From the NCBI GenBank assembly GCA_021769545.1, contig JAETSS010000020.1, positions 1 to 10,964 of the forward strand: 10,964 nucleotides of DNA, given 5' to 3'. Positions 1 through 7,498 of the stretch are shown in pieces (the first letter of the stretch is position 1; each line of letters opens with the position of its first letter). A program made the translations under genes and the position numbers. This stretch comes from Eubacterium sp. (lineage in GTDB: Bacteria > Bacillota_A > Clostridia > Peptostreptococcales > Anaerovoracaceae). Under the pieces are notes generated by a model, which did not search any database, was not told where the DNA came from, and saw only the letters and a program-made list of their open reading frames with translations.

Positions 1-927
1 TATGAGGCTGTCGATGCTTCCCGCTATAGGTTTCAGCGCTGCGCTTTCCAGTGCGGAAAGGCATTTGCATACGTTCTGCTCCGCCATGTAATATGCCATG
101 AGAAACACGACGTTCCTGTTGCCCAGATTTTCCATGTGGATATCGCCTGCAAAGGCCATGGGCATCAGTTCTTCTTCTATGCGCTCTCTGGGCAGATCCA
201 GAAGCTGTCCCGTTTTCTCGCACAGCAGGTTCTGGGGCAGATATGTATTGCCCTCCCCTGCGAAATACGAAAGCGTGAATTTTATACCGCTTCTGATCCT
301 GAACTCGTCGTCCGGAGCCACGCCCATCTTGGCGGCGATCTTATCGGCTTTTTTGAATCCGATACCGAACACATCCTCTACCAGCCTGTACGGATTCTCC
401 TCGATGGCCTTTATGGTGTCTGCTCCGTATACCTGATAAAGCTTCATGGCATAGCTTGCGCCTATACCGTACTGCTGCGTGTAAAGGACAATATTGGCAA
501 ATTCCCGCTGCTTGCCGAAGGCCTCGGATATCCGCTGAGCGGTCTTTTCACCTATTCCCGATATCTCCGTAAGCCGTTCCGGCTCCTCCTCGATTATTTT
601 CAGAGTATCGGTCCCGAATCGCGACACTATGGCTGCAGCCGTCTTTTTACCTATGCCCTTCATGGCGCCGGATGCGAGAAATTCCCTGATACCGTCTTTC
701 GTGGACGGCATCTGCTCTTCGAATTCCTTTATGGAAAACTGCTCGCCGTAGGTGGGATGCATTATGAATTCTCCCCGCAGCACGTAGCTTCTGCCGATGC
801 TTACGGACGGCAGATTGCCCACCGCCGTGAAGGCTTCCAGCTCAGTCTCAAAAACGGCTACGGTGTAGCCGTTTTCACTGTTATGAAAGATTATGTCCGC
901 TATAGTCCCCTGCTTTTCTTCTAACAT
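1..927 (-). CDS. recD2: RecD2-type SF1 DNA helicase, N-terminal part (C-terminus outside window)
   Basis: The 309 visible codons start MLEEKQGTIADIIFHNSENG and match the N-terminal, pre-helicase part of stand-alone RecD2 (RecD-like 5'-3' DNA helicase, usually about 720-800 residues). An OB-like region lies at about residues 5-65. Tandem helix-hairpin-helix units follow: GIGKKTAAAIV near 91, ISGIGEKTAQRI near 123, and FGIGFKKADKIAAKMG near 187. The Walker A motif and the helicase core would lie beyond the left edge, so catalytic integrity cannot be judged. The ATG at 927-925 is preceded by GGAGTGG inside the end of yhaM. Only six bases separate it from the yhaM stop, so the two are almost certainly co-transcribed. 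The family acts in DNA repair and recombination-intermediate processing in bacteria, often in those without RecBC. No stop or frameshift is visible. The identity is quite secure; the exact role in this organism is inferred. Confidence 0.9.
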   Translation of the reverse strand, partial: MLEEKQGTIADIIFHNSENGYTVAVFETELEAFTAVGNLPSVSIGRSYVLRGEFIMHPTYGEQFSIKEFEEQMPSTKDGIREFLASGAMKGIGKKTAAAIVSRFGTDTLKIIEEEPERLTEISGIGEKTAQRISEAFGKQREFANIVLYTQQYGIGASYAMKLYQVYGADTIKAIEENPYRLVEDVFGIGFKKADKIAAKMGVAPDDEFRIRSGIKFTLSYFAGEGNTYLPQNLLCEKTGQLLDLPRERIEEELMPMAFAGDIHMENLGNRNVVFLMAYYMAEQNVCKCLSALESAALKPIAGSIDSLI

Positions 928-933
928 CGGTTT

Positions 934-1896
934 TTACCACTCCGTGACCTTATACAGATTCCTGTTGTCCAGCGTCCACACTCTGTCGCTGAAGCACCCC
1001 GGCTCCGTCTTTTCAAGCGCTTCCTGCATGTCGAACATCTTGGCGTCTATCATATCCAGATAATGGAGCATCTCCGCTTCCGGAAACAGCGGCTTCTTGG
1101 GACTTCCGAATTCAGGCTCGTAATGATGGGATATTATCATGTGCTCCAGCATCACTGCCTTTTCCCTCGGTATATCCAGCTCTGCCGCCAGCCTGTCGAT
1201 GGTCCTGACTCCCTGCACCAGATGACCCAGCATCTTGCCTTCGAAGGAATAGCCTGTTGATATCCCCATTTCGTTGGAATCTATTTCGTTTATCTTTTCC
1301 ATGTCGTGGAGTATAACTCCCGCCATGACAAGCTCTCTGTTGAGGTTGGTATATACCTCGCATACCCTTTCCGCCATCATCAGCATGCGCTTCACGTGAT
1401 ACAGAAGTCCCGCCAGCTCCGCGTGATGGTTTTTCTGTGCCGCCGGATAATACATCAGCTTTTCTTTATTGTCGGTAAGCTGCTTTATGCAGATGTTTCT
1501 GAGGTCCTTATCTTCAAAGGCCTCGGCTTTGCCGTAGATGTAGGCATACATATCCGCAGCCTCCTCCGGAGCCGCCTTTATGTAGTCCTTCATCACGATA
1601 TTGTCCTCAGCCGACGTCTGCCTGATACGGCTGACTCTCAGCTGCTTCATGCCGTTCCACTCCGTCACCAGAGCCTTCACCTTGATAACGGTTCCTTCCT
1701 TTATCCTGTTGAGACCCGGCATCTCCTCATCGGCGATATCCCATTTCTTGGCGGATATCTCGCCTGTGGCGTCTGCCAGCAGCAGGTCGAGATATGCCTT
1801 TTTATTGGAGCCTACCTTTATCGCTATGGTCTTGACGATAAAATATGAAATAAGCTCTTGATTTGTCTTTATGTCGGCAATATATATGTCCTTCAT
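934..1896 (-). CDS. yhaM: 3'-5' exoribonuclease YhaM family (OB fold plus HD domain)
   Basis: The product has 320 residues, close to the roughly 314 usual for YhaM, a metal-dependent 3'-5' exonuclease of Firmicutes that shortens RNA (and DNA in vitro). An OB-fold nucleic-acid-binding region covers about residues 15-92, with the typical YLDLLLADATGEISAKKWD stretch near 35. An HD-superfamily domain covers about 155-290: His at 157-158 (NHHAEL), the ILHDMEKI motif with H197-D198, H225, H252, and the family hallmark ISHHYEPEFGSPKKP at about 255-269. These supply the expected metal ligands. The ATG at 1896 has GGAAGGGG ten bases upstream (1907-1914). A perfect-consensus promoter lies about 57-85 bases upstream of the start. 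recD2 follows six bases downstream. The protein is cytoplasmic with no signal peptide. I see nothing odd in it. Confidence 0.93.
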   Translation of the reverse strand: MKDIYIADIKTNQELISYFIVKTIAIKVGSNKKAYLDLLLADATGEISAKKWDIADEEMPGLNRIKEGTVIKVKALVTEWNGMKQLRVSRIRQTSAEDNIVMKDYIKAAPEEAADMYAYIYGKAEAFEDKDLRNICIKQLTDNKEKLMYYPAAQKNHHAELAGLLYHVKRMLMMAERVCEVYTNLNRELVMAGVILHDMEKINEIDSNEMGISTGYSFEGKMLGHLVQGVRTIDRLAAELDIPREKAVMLEHMIISHHYEPEFGSPKKPLFPEAEMLHYLDMIDAKMFDMQEALEKTEPGCFSDRVWTLDNRNLYKVTEW

Positions 1897-1952
1897 CTAT
1901 TCTGTACCCCTTCCGGTAATGATCTTAAATTATAGTTACAGCTTCGAAAATA

Positions 1953-1981
1953 ATTATACACGCGGCGCAATTAATTGTCAA
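1953..1981 (-). promoter_or_regulatory. Consensus sigma-70/sigma-A promoter for yhaM-recD2
   Basis: On the minus strand TTGACA (1981-1976) and TATAAT (1958-1953) are both perfect matches and are separated by exactly 17 bases. A transcript would start near 1946 and carry a leader of about 50 bases before the yhaM ATG. Nothing resembling an operator is obvious, so strong constitutive expression is inferred. Confidence 0.85.
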
Positions 1982-2043
1982 ATATTTCCTCTTTTTCCCA
2001 CTATATATATTTTTTACCTCTGCATCTTTTTTCCAAAACGTCC

Positions 2044-2073
2044 TTGCATTCATGCAACATCCTGCTGTAGTAT
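2044..2073 (+). promoter_or_regulatory. Possible eamA promoter overlapping a 14-bp palindrome
   Basis: TTGCAT (2044-2049) and TAGTAT (2068-2073), 18 bases apart, are the best sigma-70-like pair I find upstream of the transporter gene. The -35 hexamer is the left arm of a perfect palindrome, TTGCATTCATGCAA (2044-2057), which could be an operator. The match is only moderate. The rest of the 234-base intergenic region is pyrimidine-rich on this strand with no further signal I can name. Confidence 0.35.
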
Positions 2074-2130
2074 ATGTATTATACAGATATGGTATTTTGA
2101 AGAATAATGATTTGAAGGGAAGGCGAGATT

Positions 2131-3045
2131 TTGACGGAAAAGTCGGTAAGCGCATCGGAAGGCAGGCGCAGCTCATCTCTGGGGGTTCTGCTCCTGATAA
2201 TTTCATCACTGCTTTGGGGCGGAGAATTCGTCGTTGCAAAGGATGTCCTCAACGTTCTGGACCCCAACTGGAGCAACGCCATCAGAACATTTTTTACATC
2301 TGTTCTTGCACTGATAATATGGAGAAAACATTTTAAAGCTGCAACGCTGCAGGACTGGAAACGCGGGACAATATGCGGCGTCATGTTCGGCGGCGCATTC
2401 GCATTGCAGATCATGGGGCTTGAACTGATAAACGCAGGCATCAACGCATTTTTATCGGCAGCATATATCATCATGATACCCTTTGTCGTATGGATAATAG
2501 AAAAGACGAGACCCGCAGGCAAGGTATTCATCAGCGCGGTCATCGGTATAATCGGAGTTGCCATCATGTCCGTGACCGGACTTTCCTCAGGTGAGCTTTC
2601 CATAGGTACGGGAGAGATACTGTCGCTCCTCAGCGCCATAGGCTATGGAGGGGCCATCGTTTCCGCCGATTATTATACGCAAAAGTCCAGCGTCGAATTC
2701 ATCACAGGCTGTCAGTTTATCTTCACTTTCGTTATCGCGATGATATGTGCATTTATCATGGAGGACCTGCCGTCCATCACCCTGACGGTGCCTGTCGTTC
2801 TGGAATTCATCTACCTGATAGTGTTCGGTACCTTTATCACACAGCTGTTGTTTACCATGGGCATGAAATACGCCTCTGCAAATCAGGCAGGCGTGATCTA
2901 TCCGCTGGAATCCGTATCTGCTGCCGTTCTGGGATGCATATTCCTGGGCGAGCGCCTCGCTCCCATACAGATCGCAGGCGCTGTAATGATAGTTGCGGCC
3001 ATCATAATCAACAACATTTCATTAAAAAAAGAGCCTCGGATATAG
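2131..3045 (+). CDS. DMT-superfamily EamA transporter (10 TM)
   Basis: The product has 304 residues, the usual length for a two-repeat EamA/DMT permease with about ten membrane helices. The first repeat covers about residues 17-148, opening with the typical LLLIISSLLWGGEFVVAK. The second covers about 160-297 and includes the conserved MKYASANQAGVIYPLE segment at about 245-260 and a C-terminal GERLAPIQIAGAVMIV helix. The start is TTG at 2131, chosen because it is preceded by the purine-rich GAAGGGAAGGCGAG. The nearest in-frame upstream ATG (2107) is followed at once by a stop, and the first helix begins about 17 residues in. DMT proteins export or import amino acids, sugars, nucleotide-linked or other small metabolites; the substrate cannot be read from sequence. 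The gene diverges from yhaM and converges on the regulator gene with 23 bases between stops. A link to the centre operon is possible but unproven. Confidence 0.88.
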   Translation: MTEKSVSASEGRRSSSLGVLLLIISSLLWGGEFVVAKDVLNVLDPNWSNAIRTFFTSVLALIIWRKHFKAATLQDWKRGTICGVMFGGAFALQIMGLELINAGINAFLSAAYIIMIPFVVWIIEKTRPAGKVFISAVIGIIGVAIMSVTGLSSGELSIGTGEILSLLSAIGYGGAIVSADYYTQKSSVEFITGCQFIFTFVIAMICAFIMEDLPSITLTVPVVLEFIYLIVFGTFITQLLFTMGMKYASANQAGVIYPLESVSAAVLGCIFLGERLAPIQIAGAVMIVAAIIINNISLKKEPRI

Positions 3046-3050
3046 CCGGC
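3024..3050 (-). terminator. Rho-independent terminator of the regulator gene
   Basis: On the minus strand, about 20 bases past the regulator stop, a GC stem (GCCGG pairing with CC and GGC across a two-base bulge) is followed by a TC step and seven T residues (3030-3024). It lies within the last codons and stop region of the convergent transporter gene. In the other direction a longer hairpin, CCGGC (3046-3050) with GCCGG near 3079 followed by GGCTTTT, could end the transporter transcript. Confidence 0.55.
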
Positions 3051-3068
3051 ATTTACATGCAGCACCGT

Positions 3069-4733
3069 TTACCTGTAGCCGGGGCTTTTCCTTATACCGT
3101 ATGCTTCCATTTTACGGTAAAGCGTAGCCGTACTGATACCGAGCTTTTTGGCAGCCATGACCTTTCCACCCGTACTGTCCGAAAATTCATTGAGCGCTTT
3201 GATGATAAGCGCTTTTTCCGCATGCTTGAGATCGTAATCGTTATTTTGCTGCCCGGAAAGCTTATCGCTTATTACGGATGGCAGATGCTCAAGTTCCAGC
3301 TTTCCCTCATCTATTTCCGCATGCTCCACTATATATGTGATGGTATTTTCCAGCTCCCGAATGTTCCCCGGCCAGTTATAATTGAGAAATCTATCATATA
3401 TATCCTTTGAGAACCTTATATCCTTCTTCGCATACATGTTGGAATATTTTATGTGATTTTCAGACAAAAGTCTTATATCGGCGCTCCTTTCGCGAAGGGC
3501 AGGTATTTCAACGGTATTCACATCCAGTATATAGAACAGCTCAGGACATATCATCCCTGAGATGGAAAGCTGCTCGAGGGGCATCGCACTGCCGCATATC
3601 ACTCTGCAGTTATGCTTGTAATTTGAGCTTATTATCTGCAGCAGCGCCTGCTGATCCTCCGTATCCATAGCAGCTATATCGCGTATATACAGAGTGCAGT
3701 TTTCCGCATCGGTGTATTGAAGGACGGAGCCGCGATACAGCACATCGATAAATCTGTTTTTATATAACGGGCTTTCACTATGAATTATATGAGCTATGAG
3801 ACTCTTCCCCGTACCCGACTCTCCCGACAAAAGCACGGGAGAAAGGGTCGGTGCGGCCTTTTTGCACTTTTCAAGCATCTCGATGAAAACGGGACTTTTG
3901 CCGACAAGATCATCGAAGCTGCGTTTTTTAAACACTACATACGGAGCTATCTCCTCATTGGTATTGCGGATATCGAAAAAGACAAAAATCGTGTGCATCT
4001 TTTCCGAAGCTGCCGTGTCTACGTCATAAAAGCTGCCGGTCAGATCCAAGGACGTATCACGTATGGTAAGCCTGCATGATGAAAAATCCCCGCTGCTTTT
4101 TCGATATGTTCTCAGGGACAGCTGCCTGATCTTTGTAAGATATATGATCTGCTGCAGATTGTACCCCAGCACCTTTTCACATCGCTTGTTGATGAAACAG
4201 ATGTTGTCATCCTTATCCAGGATCATCACGCCGTCATTTATGACATCGATGAGGCGCTGCTTAAGTTTGAGATCGTTGGCCTGTATGATATAGCTTTCAT
4301 ATTCCTTTACCGTCAGCGTTATCATGTCGCATACCGACTGCATGAACAGTATGAACTTCTCCTGCTGCTTTATCAGCTCATCCTCCTGCTGCTTGCTGAG
4401 GGCCGTAATATTGATGGCGCCGATGGCGGCTTCCTTGTAAACAATAGGAAATGTCATGCCGCAGCGGTTGATGCATATATCCTGATTGATGCAGCCTTGA
4501 CATATTTCCTCTTCCATGGGCGATCCGGCAATGACATATGACTTTTCATTCATGGCCTTCTGAGATATCCTGCCGCTGGCAAGGCGCTCCCCTATCCGTT
4601 TGTCGTTTATCCCTGTCCCGGCTATGCGTATCAGCGAAGCATCGCAGACATCTACGTCCACATCGTACAGGGTGCATATCATATTTATATATTTTTCGAT
4701 CTTCGGCCGTATAGCGGCTAAAACAGAATCCAT
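3069..4733 (-). CDS. Degenerate sigma-54-activator-like regulator (sensor, PAS-like, AAA+, Fis HTH)
   Basis: This 554-residue protein has the layout of a bacterial enhancer-binding protein. An N-terminal sensory region of about 150 residues carries cysteines C78, C81, C87 and C91. A PAS-like segment follows at about 160-255, then an AAA+ domain at about 270-485, and a Fis-type helix-turn-helix at about 503-547 (KLGISTATLYRKMEAYGI). Walker A is intact (GESGTGKS, 304-311), as is the sensor II region (YNWPGNIRELEN, 452-463). Only about 40 residues separate Walker A from the Walker B position, some 30 fewer than usual, and no GAFTGA is present. Walker B reads TLYIRDI instead of TLFLDEI, and the FREDLYYRLN arginine-finger segment reads ICPELFYILD. 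Sigma-54 activation is therefore unlikely. I infer a DNA-binding, ligand-sensing repressor or sigma-70 activator of the divergent LarA/enolase/kinase operon, perhaps also of itself. GGGAGGT (4743-4737) precedes the ATG. Confidence 0.88.
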   Translation of the reverse strand: MDSVLAAIRPKIEKYINMICTLYDVDVDVCDASLIRIAGTGINDKRIGERLASGRISQKAMNEKSYVIAGSPMEEEICQGCINQDICINRCGMTFPIVYKEAAIGAINITALSKQQEDELIKQQEKFILFMQSVCDMITLTVKEYESYIIQANDLKLKQRLIDVINDGVMILDKDDNICFINKRCEKVLGYNLQQIIYLTKIRQLSLRTYRKSSGDFSSCRLTIRDTSLDLTGSFYDVDTAASEKMHTIFVFFDIRNTNEEIAPYVVFKKRSFDDLVGKSPVFIEMLEKCKKAAPTLSPVLLSGESGTGKSLIAHIIHSESPLYKNRFIDVLYRGSVLQYTDAENCTLYIRDIAAMDTEDQQALLQIISSNYKHNCRVICGSAMPLEQLSISGMICPELFYILDVNTVEIPALRERSADIRLLSENHIKYSNMYAKKDIRFSKDIYDRFLNYNWPGNIRELENTITYIVEHAEIDEGKLELEHLPSVISDKLSGQQNNDYDLKHAEKALIIKALNEFSDSTGGKVMAAKKLGISTATLYRKMEAYGIRKSPGYR

Positions 4734-4777
4734 ATTACCTCCCTATTATCTCCTTTTCTCGCCTTTTTGCTTTTCCG

Positions 4778-4796
4778 TTTTCTCATTTTGAGAAAA
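4778..4796. promoter_or_regulatory. 19-bp perfect inverted repeat, candidate operator of the divergent regulator/operon
   Basis: TTTTCTCA and TGAGAAAA are perfect 8-bp arms around a TTT centre. The repeat sits in the 198-base region between the divergent regulator and LarA-like genes. Its centre (4787) is about 110 bases upstream of the predicted operon transcription start, a normal distance for an enhancer-type site. It is also just downstream of a weak minus-strand -10 (TATGAT, 4806-4801), where binding would allow autoregulation. Direct ATCAT repeats (4796-4805) adjoin it. The binding protein is inferred, not shown. Confidence 0.5.
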
Positions 4797-4862
4797 TCAT
4801 ATCATATCAATACAAAAAATGAAAGACCAAACCCTAAGTTTCCTGCCCGGGGACGAAGTTCA

Positions 4863-4891
4863 TTGAAAAACACATTTCTCTGATGTTTAAT
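4863..4891 (+). promoter_or_regulatory. Sigma-70-type promoter of the LarA-enolase-kinase operon
   Basis: TTGAAA (4863-4868) and TTTAAT (4886-4891) are separated by 17 bases, predicting a start near 4898 and a leader of about 34 bases ending in AAGGAGGT. By eye I find no GG-N10-GC element of the sigma-54 kind in this intergenic region. That agrees with the divergent regulator having lost its sigma-54 contact loop. Confidence 0.6.
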
Positions 4892-4931
4892 CAATATATA
4901 GGCTCACGGAAAGAGAGAAGGAGGTAGATCC

Positions 4932-6167
4932 ATGCCGATATTGTTACCCGAAGACAGAAATATCAGATTCCCGAAAATGATGAAAATACGGCAAAAATTT
5001 GATACATACAAAGTGGAAAACGTAAAGCAGTCCGTAACGGATATCCTTAAGCGAAAAGAGATCGAATCGCTGATATATCCGGGACAGAAGATCGCAGTTG
5101 CCGTCGGAAGCAGGAAAATAGACAGGATAGCCGAGGTTGTCGCCCAACTGATATCCGAGCTGATCGAAAGAGGTGCAGAGCCCTTTATCGTCCCTGCAAT
5201 GGGCAGCCACGGAGGCGGACGTGCGGAAGGCTGCCTGCAGATATTGAAGGATTTCGGAATAACAGAGGAGTCGATGGGCGTACCCATCAGAGCAGAAATG
5301 GATGTGATAAAGCTCGGTGTCACTAAAGGCGGGATCGAGGTATACACCGACAAAAATTCCTACGAAGCAGATATGACTATACTTGTAAACAGAATAAAGC
5401 CCCATACTGAATTCAGCGGCGATTACGAAAGCGGCCTTTGCAAGCTTTCAACGATAGGCCTGGGAAGACATGTAGGCTGTACCAAATTACATGACGGCGG
5501 GACGGAAAACTTTTCCGTGATAATCCCCGAAGCAGCTCAGGTCGTTTTCCGGGAAAGCAACATCGGATTCGCTATCGGTATCGTGGAAAATGCGTACGAC
5601 CGGATAAAGCTTATCGAGGGCATGACTAAGGATGAAATACTCCTGCGGGAGCCGGAGCTTTTGAAAACGGCGAAGAGATCGATGCCTTCCATAGGAATAA
5701 AGGATATAGATGTGCTCATCGTCGAAGAGCTGGGCAAGGACATTTCGGGGATCGGAATGGACCCCAACATCATCGGTCGTTTCGGTCCGAAAGCCGACGA
5801 TCCGATGGTGCCCAAAATAGGGAAAATAATAGTCCTCAGATTATCCCGGCAGACCCATGGCAATGCATGCGGGATAGGTCTTGCCGATCTGACCACCAGA
5901 GAGGTCTACGACAGCATAGACTTCGAATCCACATATGCCAACTGTATCGCCTGCGGATGCGATTATGAGACGGAATATATACCGCTGGTGATGAGCGATG
6001 AACAGGAGGCATTGGCTGCGGCCATCAAAATGCTCAAGCTGCAGGACCCGGAAAAATGCAGAGTCGTAAAGATAAAAAATACGCTGTCTTTGTCCGAGAT
6101 GGAGGTCTCGGCAAATCTGCTGGATGAGATCACGGCGCAGCCTATGCGTTTTGATATCATCGGCTGA
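4932..6167 (+). CDS. LarA-like (DUF2088) 2-hydroxyacid racemase/epimerase homolog
   Basis: This 411-residue protein belongs to the lactate racemase (LarA/DUF2088) family. LarA interconverts the C2 stereoisomers of a 2-hydroxyacid by hydride transfer to a covalently bound nickel-pincer nucleotide. Counterparts of the key residues are visible: H93 in GSHGGG (a catalytic His in LarA), H158 in NRIKPHTEFSG (the other catalytic His), K171 in GLCKLSTIG (cofactor-bearing Lys) and H187 in GCTKLHDGG (nickel ligand). The Lys-to-His spacing of 16 equals that of L. plantarum LarA (K184, H200). The His-to-Lys spacing is 13 rather than 10. A CxxCxC group lies near 338-343. AAGGAGGT (4918-4925) stands six bases before the ATG. 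It is first in an operon with an enolase paralog and a glycerate-2-kinase homolog, so glycerate or a related polyhydroxy acid is a better guess than lactate. The cofactor would need LarB, LarC and LarE encoded elsewhere. The family is fairly sure; the substrate is unknown. Confidence 0.85.
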   Translation: MPILLPEDRNIRFPKMMKIRQKFDTYKVENVKQSVTDILKRKEIESLIYPGQKIAVAVGSRKIDRIAEVVAQLISELIERGAEPFIVPAMGSHGGGRAEGCLQILKDFGITEESMGVPIRAEMDVIKLGVTKGGIEVYTDKNSYEADMTILVNRIKPHTEFSGDYESGLCKLSTIGLGRHVGCTKLHDGGTENFSVIIPEAAQVVFRESNIGFAIGIVENAYDRIKLIEGMTKDEILLREPELLKTAKRSMPSIGIKDIDVLIVEELGKDISGIGMDPNIIGRFGPKADDPMVPKIGKIIVLRLSRQTHGNACGIGLADLTTREVYDSIDFESTYANCIACGCDYETEYIPLVMSDEQEALAAAIKMLKLQDPEKCRVVKIKNTLSLSEMEVSANLLDEITAQPMRFDIIG

Positions 6168-6205
6168 GATACCAGATACGATATCCAAAAAGGAGGCAAT
6201 CAAGC

Positions 6206-7489
6206 ATGGATAGATATAAGATCACAGATATTACCGCCCATGAGATATTCAACGGAATATGGGATCCTACCATAGAGGTCACCGTCGAAGTCGGCGATAT
6301 CCGTGGGACCTCTGCGGCGCCTGCAGGACAGTCCACAGGAAAAGACGAGGCAACAGAGCTGAGAGACGGCGGAGTGCGCTTTGAAGGAAAAGGCTGCCTT
6401 AAAGCCGTAGAATATGTAAATACGGAAATAAAGGAGCTACTCACGGGAATGGATGTAACGGAACAGAGAAAAATCGACAGAGCCCTGCAGATAGCTGACG
6501 GTACCCAAAACAAAAGCCGCCTCGGGGCAAATACCATTGCAGCCGTATCCGCCGCCGTGACCGCCGCTGCCGCAAAAGCAGTGGGAATGCCCATCTACAG
6601 GTATGTGAACGGCAACGCACATATACTGCCTGTACCTATGATGGATTTTATCAGCGGTTCACATTATTCCTTCGGCGCCACGAGCGAGATACAGGAATTC
6701 AGCGTACTTCCGACAGAGGCTGAAACATTCCGCGAAGCCATGGACATTACAAGAAAGCTGTATATGGTCCTAAGAGATCGCATCGTGGAAAAGTTCGGCG
6801 CTCTGGGGCAATGCGTCGATGCCGCCGGAAGCTTTGCCGTTCCCATCAAAAGCTGCAGGGATACCTTGGATTTTCTCATGACGGCACTGAAAAAAAGCGG
6901 CCTCGAGGACCGTTTCCGCATAGGTATGGACTGCGCCGCCAGCGGATGGTACGATAAGGAGCGAAGGCTGTATCTGTTCGAGGGAGAGGAACGCACGAGA
7001 AGCGACATGCTGGATTATTACAGGCAGCTCGTTAAGGACTACCCTATCGCAACATTGGAGGACCCCTTCGATGAAACCGATGTACAGGGATTTGTCGACG
7101 CCACAAAGCTGCTTGGCATACAGATAGTCGGAGACGATTTCTTCGTTACGAACCCTAAAATAATGAAAGACAAAATGGATAAAGGCGCCGCGAATGCGCT
7201 CCTCTGGAAATACAATCAGATCGGAACACTGTCAGAGGCATACGATGCAGCAGAATTGGCAGTGCGCAGCGGATATGGTCTGATGCCTTCCGAAAGATCG
7301 GGAGAAAGCGAGGACTGTATTCTGGCTGACCTGATAGTAGGGCTTAACGCCGGGCAATGCAAAAGCGGCATATGCGTCAGATCCGAAAACGTAACGAAAT
7401 ACAACAGACTGCTGCAGATAGAAGACGAACTGAAGGATGATGCGGTATATGCGGGCCCGGATTTCAGAAACCCCGGATTCGCGTTATAG
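6206..7489 (+). CDS. Enolase paralog with altered active site
   Basis: The 427 residues align with enolase (2-phosphoglycerate to PEP) along the whole length. Kept, in yeast numbering: loop Ser (GQSTG, S43 here), E168 (QEF, E164), metal ligands D246, E295 and D320 (D242, E285, D310), base K345 (LLWKYNQIG, K335), R374-S375 for phosphate (R364-S365) and K396 (GQCKSG, K386). Changed: the GDEGGFAP motif holding acid E211 is DAAGSFAV (A206-A207); SHRSGE is SERSGE, so H373 becomes E363; the GGSHAGN loop becomes SGSHYSFGATSE and is longer; the SRGNPTVE signature becomes GIWDPTIE. The fold, metal site, phosphate site and proton-abstracting lysine are thus kept while the leaving-group side is rebuilt. 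I infer an enzyme acting on a 2-phospho acid other than 2-phosphoglycerate, or another reaction, and would not name it eno. AGGAGG (6191-6196) lies nine bases before the ATG. It follows the LarA-like gene by 38 bases. Confidence 0.87.
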   Translation: MDRYKITDITAHEIFNGIWDPTIEVTVEVGDIRGTSAAPAGQSTGKDEATELRDGGVRFEGKGCLKAVEYVNTEIKELLTGMDVTEQRKIDRALQIADGTQNKSRLGANTIAAVSAAVTAAAAKAVGMPIYRYVNGNAHILPVPMMDFISGSHYSFGATSEIQEFSVLPTEAETFREAMDITRKLYMVLRDRIVEKFGALGQCVDAAGSFAVPIKSCRDTLDFLMTALKKSGLEDRFRIGMDCAASGWYDKERRLYLFEGEERTRSDMLDYYRQLVKDYPIATLEDPFDETDVQGFVDATKLLGIQIVGDDFFVTNPKIMKDKMDKGAANALLWKYNQIGTLSEAYDAAELAVRSGYGLMPSERSGESEDCILADLIVGLNAGQCKSGICVRSENVTKYNRLLQIEDELKDDAVYAGPDFRNPGFAL

Positions 7490-7498
7490 GAGGAAAAT

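Noticed and set aside
136..924. 262-codon plus-strand open frame
   Set aside because: It is antisense to recD2, whose HhH motifs and codon pattern are clear; the plus-strand product resembles nothing I know.
1306..1848. 180-codon plus-strand open frame
   Set aside because: Antisense shadow of yhaM, which has complete family motifs.
2079..2639. 186-codon minus-strand open frame
   Set aside because: Antisense to the first helices of the transporter gene; the low-complexity product is typical of a shadow frame.
4734..4931. Sigma-54 (-24/-12) promoter for the operon
   Set aside because: No GG-N10-GC pair of acceptable quality was found by eye, and a good sigma-70-type pair is present.
6206..7489. 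Canonical enolase (eno)
   Set aside because: The E211 and H373 equivalents and the SRGNPTVE signature are changed, so the standard function should not be assumed.
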